Source of the DNA: JAPLMI01 sp043798375
GTDB lineage: Bacteria; Omnitrophota; Gorgyraeia; 2-01-FULL-45-10
Assembly: GCA_043798375.1 (NCBI GenBank)
Contig: JAZDOS010000017.1
Location: 1 to 7,858 of the forward strand
Reading direction: 5' to 3'
DNA: 7,858 nucleotides
Below are positions 4,179-7,858 of this stretch, piece by piece (position 1 is the first letter of the stretch; each line of letters opens with the position of its first letter). The notes below the pieces were generated by a model. The model worked only from the letters and a program-made list of their open reading frames with translations. It had not been told where the DNA came from and made no database searches. The position numbers and the translations under genes are program-made.

Positions 4179-6664
4179 ATACGAACGACGACAAACTTTA
4201 CCCATTCGACAAGATAGAGCCTAAGTGGCAGAAATTCTGGCGTGACGAGAGGCTCTTCAATGTCGATACGAAAAATTACGCCGATAAATATTACTGCCTT
4301 ATGATGTTCCCGTATCCGTCGGCCGCGCTTCACGTGGGCCACGGCAGGAACTACATAATCGGCGACGTCGTGGCGCGATACAAGATGATGAGGGGCTTCG
4401 ATGTCCTTACGCCCATGGGATTCGACGCGTTCGGGCTTCCGGCGGAGAACGCCGCCATAAAGGGCGGGATACATCCGAAAACGTCGACACTCAACAACAT
4501 AAAGACGATGAAGCGCCAGCTCGAATCCTGGGGTGCCGGGTATGACTGGGACCGCGAGGTCATATCATGCCTTCCGGATTATTATAGATGGACTCAGTGG
4601 ATATTCCTGAAATTGTATGAAAAAGGGCTCGCTTACAAGAAGAAGGCGTTTGTGAACTGGTGCCCATCGTGCAAAACCGTCCTCGCCAATGAGCAGGTGG
4701 TGGATGGCTCCTGCGAAAGGTGCGATACCGAAGTAACGCAGAAAGAGCTTGAGCAGTGGTTCTTTAAGATAACTCATTACGCCGACAGGCTTTTGAAGGA
4801 CATCTCCAAGCTTACGGAATGGCCGGAGCGCGTCAAGACGATGCAGTCGAACTGGATAGGCAGGTCTGAAGGCGTCGAGATAGACTTTAAAATAGAGAAT
4901 TTTGACCGGACTTTGAAATGTTTTACGACCAGGATCGATACGATATACGGCGCTACTTTCATAGCATTGGCGCCGGAACATCCGTTTGTCGACAGGCTTA
5001 TCGATCAGTCTGCGGACAAGGCGAGCCTGGCTAAGGCTGTCCGGAAGATGCGTGACGAGTCTAAGGTATCGCGTTCGCAGGAGGATGTGGAGAAAGAAGG
5101 AGTATTTACAGGCAGTTACGTTATAAATCCGGCCAATAACAGGAAGGTGCCCATATGGGTATCGAATTATATATTGATGGAGTACGGGACAGGCGCCATA
5201 ATGGCTGTCCCCGCGCATGACCAGAGGGATTTCGAATTCGCTAAAAAGTATAACCTGCCTATAGAAGTCGTTATAGATGATCCCGAAAGTCCGCTTGATG
5301 GCGCCGGGATGAAAGAGGCTTACGCTGCCGAAGGGATAATGGCCAATTCCGGGCAGTTCAACGGGATAAGTTCCGAATCGGCCATCGAAAAGATCGGCGA
5401 TTTCTTCGAAAAGAACGGATGGGGTAAGCGCGCGGTTCAGTACAGGTTGAGAGACTGGCTTATTTCGCGCCAGAGATACTGGGGCGCGCCGATACCTGTT
5501 ATTTACTGCCAAAAGTGCGGCACCGTGGCAGTGCCTGAAAAAGACCTGCCGGTATTGCTGCCGGAGAATGTTGAGTTCAGGCCCACAGGGGAATCTCCAC
5601 TCAGGCTCGCGAAAGATTTTGTCAACACGAAATGCCCTAAGTGTAAAAGGCCGGCGTTAAGAGACACCGACACGATGGATACGTTCGTCGATTCGAGCTG
5701 GTACTTTTTAAGGTATATAACGCCGAAACTCGCCGATAAACCGTTTGACACAGATATTGTCAATAGATGGCTTCCCGTAGATCAGTATATCGGCGGCATA
5801 GAGCACGCCATTCTGCATCTCCTGTATTCGCGTTTTATAACGAAGTTTCTTCATGATATAGGCGTGATAGGATTCGATGAGCCTTTCAGGAACTTGTTTA
5901 CTCAAGGAATGATAATAAAAGACGGCGCGAAGATGTCCAAATCGAAAGGCAACGTCGTCAGCCCCGATAAATTGATCGCGGATTACGGGGCCGACACGGT
6001 GAGGCTTTACACGCTCTTCATCGGCCCGCCGGAGAAGGATGCCGAGTGGTCGGATAGGGGCGTTGAGGGCGCATACAGATTTTTAGGCAGGGTTTGGAGG
6101 CTTGTAGAGAAGGCGAAAACCGAAAACCTGAAACCGAAAACCGAAAAAGCGGGGGTGAGACAAGAGGAAAGTTTAAGACGCAAAATCCATCAGACGATCA
6201 AGAAGGTCACGGAGGATCTGGACGGGGGCTTTCATTTTAACACCGCGATAAGCGCGGTAATGGAGCTTGTGAACGAGACTTATGATGTAATAGGGTTCAG
6301 GGTTCAGGGTTCAGGGTTCACTGATGCGGTGGTCGCTGAGGCTATAGAGAATATCGTTATACTTCTTTCGCCGTTTGTTCCGCATATAGCCGAAGAGATG
6401 TGGCGTATGCTCGGGAAAGAGAAGTGTATATTCAAATCGAGCTGGCCCGGATACGATAAAAACGCCATTGTCGAAAAGGTTATTACTATCCCCATCCAGA
6501 TAAACGGCAAGCTCAGGTCAAAGATAGAGGTTGATGCCGATACGGACGAAGAGGCTGTGAAAACCGCCGCCCTTTCCGACCCGAAAGTAAGGGCCTGGAC
6601 AGAATCGAAGGCCGTAAAAAAGATTATCGTTATCCCCAAAAAATTAGTCAACATCGTAGTATAA
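4175..6664 (+). CDS. leuS: Leucyl-tRNA synthetase
   Basis: The 829-residue class I synthetase attaches leucine to tRNA-Leu in the cytoplasm. The N-terminal catalytic part has the HIGH-type motif PYPSAALHVGHGRNY (HVGH at 53-56), and a zinc-type insertion NWCPSCKTV...CERC follows. WIGRSEG leads into the CP1 editing domain (TTRIDTIYGATF and YGTGAIMAVPAHDQRDFEFA). After it come DWLISRQRYWGAPIP, a second Cys cluster (YCQKCG...CPKCKRP), DTFVDSSWYFLRY and KMSKS (586-590). The anticodon-binding domain (RTIKKV-like helices, PFVPHIAEEMW) and C-terminal domain (PIQINGKLRSKIEV) are complete. A longer start at 4169 is possible but has poor SD spacing. Two heptanucleotide tandem repeats are translated in frame in the C-terminal part (6114-6148 and 6293-6320). 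Both fall in linkers between conserved helices, so activity is probably kept. Confidence 0.97.
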   Translation: MNTNDDKLYPFDKIEPKWQKFWRDERLFNVDTKNYADKYYCLMMFPYPSAALHVGHGRNYIIGDVVARYKMMRGFDVLTPMGFDAFGLPAENAAIKGGIHPKTSTLNNIKTMKRQLESWGAGYDWDREVISCLPDYYRWTQWIFLKLYEKGLAYKKKAFVNWCPSCKTVLANEQVVDGSCERCDTEVTQKELEQWFFKITHYADRLLKDISKLTEWPERVKTMQSNWIGRSEGVEIDFKIENFDRTLKCFTTRIDTIYGATFIALAPEHPFVDRLIDQSADKASLAKAVRKMRDESKVSRSQEDVEKEGVFTGSYVINPANNRKVPIWVSNYILMEYGTGAIMAVPAHDQRDFEFAKKYNLPIEVVIDDPESPLDGAGMKEAYAAEGIMANSGQFNGISSESAIEKIGDFFEKNGWGKRAVQYRLRDWLISRQRYWGAPIPVIYCQKCGTVAVPEKDLPVLLPENVEFRPTGESPLRLAKDFVNTKCPKCKRPALRDTDTMDTFVDSSWYFLRYITPKLADKPFDTDIVNRWLPVDQYIGGIEHAILHLLYSRFITKFLHDIGVIGFDEPFRNLFTQGMIIKDGAKMSKSKGNVVSPDKLIADYGADTVRLYTLFIGPPEKDAEWSDRGVEGAYRFLGRVWRLVEKAKTENLKPKTEKAGVRQEESLRRKIHQTIKKVTEDLDGGFHFNTAISAVMELVNETYDVIGFRVQGSGFTDAVVAEAIENIVILLSPFVPHIAEEMWRMLGKEKCIFKSSWPGYDKNAIVEKVITIPIQINGKLRSKIEVDADTDEEAVKTAALSDPKVRAWTESKAVKKIIVIPKKLVNIVV
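6114..6148 (+). repeat. CGAAAAC heptanucleotide tandem repeat inside leuS
   Basis: Five consecutive 7-mers run from 6114 to 6148: CGAAAAC, CGAAAAC, CTGAAAC, CGAAAAC, CGAAAAA. They encode KTENLKPKTEK, a charged linker between GAYRFLGRVWRLVEK and the helix starting RRKIHQTIKKV. The repeat is 35 bp, not a multiple of three, so the frame is kept only with the flanking bases as they stand. Confidence 0.85.
6293..6320 (+). repeat. GGGTTCA heptanucleotide tandem repeat inside leuS
   Basis: Four perfect copies of GGGTTCA encode GFRVQGSGF between the conserved ETYDVI and the helix leading to IVILLSPFVPHIAEEMW. Gain or loss of a single unit would shift the reading frame of an essential gene; only changes of three units would keep it. 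Confidence 0.92.
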
Positions 6665-6683
6665 CTTTTAACCGCACTATCGT

Positions 6684-7028
6684 ATGTTCAATCTTGAAAA
6701 ATACGAGAGGCTATTGATCCTATTTCTCACCCTGACGCTTCTTTTGGGCGTCGGCCTGTCATTCTATAAAAAATCGCGTTCCCGCGCGGATATCAAGATA
6801 GGAAGCTTCAACATCGATAAGGAAAATCTTCATCGTAAGATTAATATAAATACCGCAGGTCCGGATGAACTCGCGGGCCTCAAAGGGGTGGGTAATGTTC
6901 TGGCTGAACGGGTAGTGGAGTGCAGATCGCAAAAAGGCCGGTTTAGTTCCATCGAAGATATAAAAAAAGTGAAGGGCGTCGGTCCGGTTCTTTTCGATAA
7001 AATCAAGGATGACATAACGGTAGAATAA
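6684..7028 (+). CDS. comEA: ComEA-like helix-hairpin-helix DNA-binding protein
   Basis: The 114-residue protein has a single N-terminal membrane segment (about residues 9-27, LLILFLTLTLLLGVGLSFY) and a short charged linker. Its C-terminal helix-hairpin-helix pair starts with ININTAGPDELAGLKGVG (53-70) and repeats at VKGVG (96-100). The N-I-N-T-A start and two GVG hairpins are diagnostic of the ComEA family, which binds incoming double-stranded DNA at the periplasmic face of the inner membrane during natural transformation. It begins 19 bases after the leuS stop, probably in the same transcript, with no evident Shine-Dalgarno site. A probable comEC start near the window end supports a DNA-uptake role. 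Generic HhH proteins of other function share this fold, so the uptake assignment is likely but not proven. Confidence 0.88.
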   Translation: MFNLEKYERLLILFLTLTLLLGVGLSFYKKSRSRADIKIGSFNIDKENLHRKININTAGPDELAGLKGVGNVLAERVVECRSQKGRFSSIEDIKKVKGVGPVLFDKIKDDITVE

Positions 7029-7072
7029 ACCCGTTCAACCCTTCGACAAGCTAAAACACTTTCCTAACCACT

Positions 7073-7107
7073 GAAAATCGCATACAAGTTATCGCGAAGC
7101 GATTTTC
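7073..7107. repeat. Hairpin downstream of comEA
   Basis: GAAAATCGC (7073-7081) pairs perfectly with GCGATTTTC (7099-7107). A smaller alternative, TCGC-GAA-GCGA, lies at 7092-7102. It starts 44 bases after the comEA stop and could attenuate or end that transcript, although no U tract follows. It overlaps the upstream end of the degraded reading frame at 7108. Confidence 0.55.
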
Positions 7108-7378
7108 TTGAAATTCAGAATCTACAAAATAGCGTTTCCTCGCCTGGTAGATCGATTCGGGGACGACTTGCTTGCGGAAGCTATTTTGATCACATACAAG
7201 AAGATTAAAAGCTATAATCTTCGTTACCGTAATAAACATGGAAAACCTCATCCCGTTAAATTTGTCTCATACTATATGGAAACGAGTCGATGGATTTATC
7301 ATCGATTTCTTAAGGAAAGAGCTGAAAGAATTTAGTCTGTTGGAAAATACGCTTGAGATGCGCGTCAATAATTATTGA
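7108..7378 (+). pseudogene. Unrecognised small reading frame, apparently degraded (possible sigma-factor-like fragment)
   Basis: The frame is open from 7075 to a TAG at 7333-7335 but has no ATG near its 5' end; TTG7108 is the first plausible start and lacks a ribosome site. From TTG it gives 75 residues (KFRIYKIAFPRLVDRF, LLAEAILITYKKIKSY, VKFVSYYMETSRWIYHRFLK). Near 7315 a +1 shift enters a second frame that stays open to TGA 7376-7378 and reads KELKEFSLLENTLEMRVNNY. Joined, the protein reads smoothly as WIYHRFLKKELKEFSLLENT. The order AE-hydrophobic-helix then W-x-x-x-R-x-L-x-K-E is faintly like sigma-70 region 2, but this is only a resemblance. Missing start and frame break suggest a remnant; a real short gene or chance frame remains possible. 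Confidence 0.3.
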
Positions 7379-7379
7379 C
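7364..7379. promoter_or_regulatory. Perfect 16-bp palindrome, candidate operator
   Basis: GTCAATAATTATTGAC is identical to its own reverse complement with no spacer. It lies 14 bases upstream of the -35 box of the predicted promoter for the coiled-coil gene, a typical position for a dimeric regulator. The cognate regulator is not recognisable in the window. Confidence 0.5.
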
Positions 7380-7393
7380 CTAACAAAAATATC

Positions 7394-7422
7394 TTTACAG
7401 GTCCGTTTTATCATGGTATAAC
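7394..7422 (+). promoter_or_regulatory. Candidate sigma-70-type promoter of the coiled-coil gene
   Basis: TTTACA (7394-7399), a 17-base spacer and TATAAC (7417-7422) form a near-consensus promoter about 28 bases upstream of ATG7451. The -10 box is itself centred in a small inverted repeat, ATGGT-ATA-ACCAT (7413-7425), which could be a second operator half or chance. Confidence 0.6.
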
Positions 7423-7436
7423 CATACTTGTAAATC

Positions 7437-7443
7437 GGAGGAG
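7437..7443 (+). promoter_or_regulatory. Strong ribosome binding site of the coiled-coil gene
   Basis: GGAGGAG, seven bases before ATG7451, is the best Shine-Dalgarno site in the window. It is clearly stronger than those of the housekeeping genes, suggesting efficient translation. Confidence 0.8.
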
Positions 7444-7450
7444 TTATAGA

Positions 7451-7789
7451 ATGAAGAAAAACGATAAAGCCCAAAAAAGCAAAGAATTCGATTTGGAACG
7501 AGAAACCAGAGCTCTATTAGAGAACATGCATTCTGATATAAAGAAAATTGCAGAAGCCCAGTCTTCTCATGGCAACAGACTCGATAAAATAGAAACGGCC
7601 GTAAAAGAGATACCGACTATAAGGTCGGAGATTAAAATTATCTCAATGGCCGTCGAAGCAAACAGCAAAGACCTGAAAGACATAAAATCGGAACTTCATT
7701 CTATGAACATGGCTCTTATGGATATAAGTCATGTAACGGAAAACCACGAAAAGCGTATCAAAAAAGTCGAAGAAAAAGTTTTTGTGTAA
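7451..7789 (+). CDS. Small coiled-coil protein of unknown function
   Basis: The 112-residue protein has no signal peptide and no membrane segment. It is highly charged and lacks cysteine and tryptophan. After a lysine-rich head (MKKNDKAQKSKEF), residues about 15-110 follow heptad-like spacing of I/L/M/V: IKKIAEAQSSHGNRLDKIE, VKEIPTIRSEIKIISMAVEA, LKDIKSELHSMNMALMDI, HEKRIKKVEEKV. This predicts a long helix forming a homo-oligomeric coiled coil. Such proteins are common and their function cannot be read from sequence. It has its own promoter and a very strong ribosome site and lies between comEA and the probable comEC. It ends 25 bases before the latter, so it may share regulation with DNA uptake; this is inference from position only. 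Confidence 0.75.
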   Translation: MKKNDKAQKSKEFDLERETRALLENMHSDIKKIAEAQSSHGNRLDKIETAVKEIPTIRSEIKIISMAVEANSKDLKDIKSELHSMNMALMDISHVTENHEKRIKKVEEKVFV

Positions 7790-7814
7790 TATTGCCTCCG
7801 ATTTATTCCGCTAG

Positions 7815-7858
7815 ATGAAACGCCCCCTCCTTTATATTCTCGTACCATTAATTCTCGG
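7815..7858 (+). CDS. Probable ComEC/Rec2-type DNA-uptake channel, N-terminal fragment
   Basis: The frame begins with ATG7815 and runs off the window. It reads MKRPLLYILVPLIL: a short basic start followed at once by a hydrophobic segment. This fits the usual N-terminus of ComEC inner-membrane channels (basic residues, then the first membrane helix), and comEA lies nearby upstream. Only 14 residues are visible and no clear ribosome site precedes them, so any polytopic membrane protein would fit. The name rests mainly on context. Confidence 0.5.
   Translation, partial: MKRPLLYILVPLIL

Noticed and set aside
4565..5512. Antisense open frame of 315 codons on the minus strand
   Set aside because: It lies wholly inside leuS, whose protein is conserved across that stretch. 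The translation has no recognisable domain and no upstream ribosome site.
6293..6320. Telomere-like repeat
   Set aside because: GGGTTCA resembles telomeric units superficially, but the array is internal, only 28 bp long and translated within leuS.
7031..7052. Half of the common CCCTTCGACAAGCTCAGGG-type intergenic palindrome
   Set aside because: Only the left part (CCCTTCGACAAGCT) is present and the pairing half is missing, so it is at most a remnant and may be chance.

Overview
The window looks like chromosomal DNA of a Gram-negative (outer-membrane-bearing) bacterium. The evidence is an outer-membrane beta-barrel tail, a periplasmic Wza-type export protein, a Wzc-type inner-membrane tyrosine autokinase and a ComEA/ComEC-like DNA-uptake pair. 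Codon use is rich in ATA (Ile) and AGG/AGA (Arg) at intermediate GC. Together with the gene flavours this suggests an uncultured lineage such as candidate phylum Omnitrophota, but that placement is an impression and not something the sequence proves. No transposase, integrase, phage gene or CRISPR array is visible.

Layout. (1) Positions 2-2671 hold an exopolysaccharide-export cluster, tightly packed on the + strand: the C-terminal end of an outer-membrane beta-barrel protein, a polysaccharide export protein with two near-identical SLBB repeats, and a short Wzc-like BY-kinase with a C-terminal tyrosine cluster. (2) Positions 2672-3338 hold no protein gene. They contain a divergent pair of tRNA genes, tRNA-Ala(GGC) on the minus strand and tRNA-Leu(CAA) on the plus strand, sharing a 107-bp promoter region and flanked on both outer sides by dense inverted repeats. 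(3) Positions 3339-7028 hold nfo (endonuclease IV), leuS (leucyl-tRNA synthetase, overlapping nfo by ATGA) and a comEA-like DNA-binding protein, in one probable transcription unit. (4) Positions 7029-7450 hold a hairpin, a degraded-looking small reading frame and a regulatory region with a perfect 16-bp palindrome and a sigma-70-like promoter. (5) Positions 7451-7789 encode a small coiled-coil protein with a strong ribosome binding site. (6) From 7815 to the window edge is the start of a probable comEC.

How they work together. The first block would move polysaccharide across the periplasm and outer membrane under control of a tyrosine kinase. The last block would bind and import DNA (ComEA and ComEC), with an unidentified coiled-coil gene wedged between them. 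nfo and leuS are housekeeping genes.

The most unusual signals are two heptanucleotide tandem repeats embedded in frame in leuS (CGAAAAC x5 and GGGTTCA x4), the second sharing a 10-bp word with an intergenic hairpin. Others are a palindromic element with a GACA loop that supplies the last codons and abuts the stop of the kinase gene, and a palindrome-rich zone around the two tRNAs.
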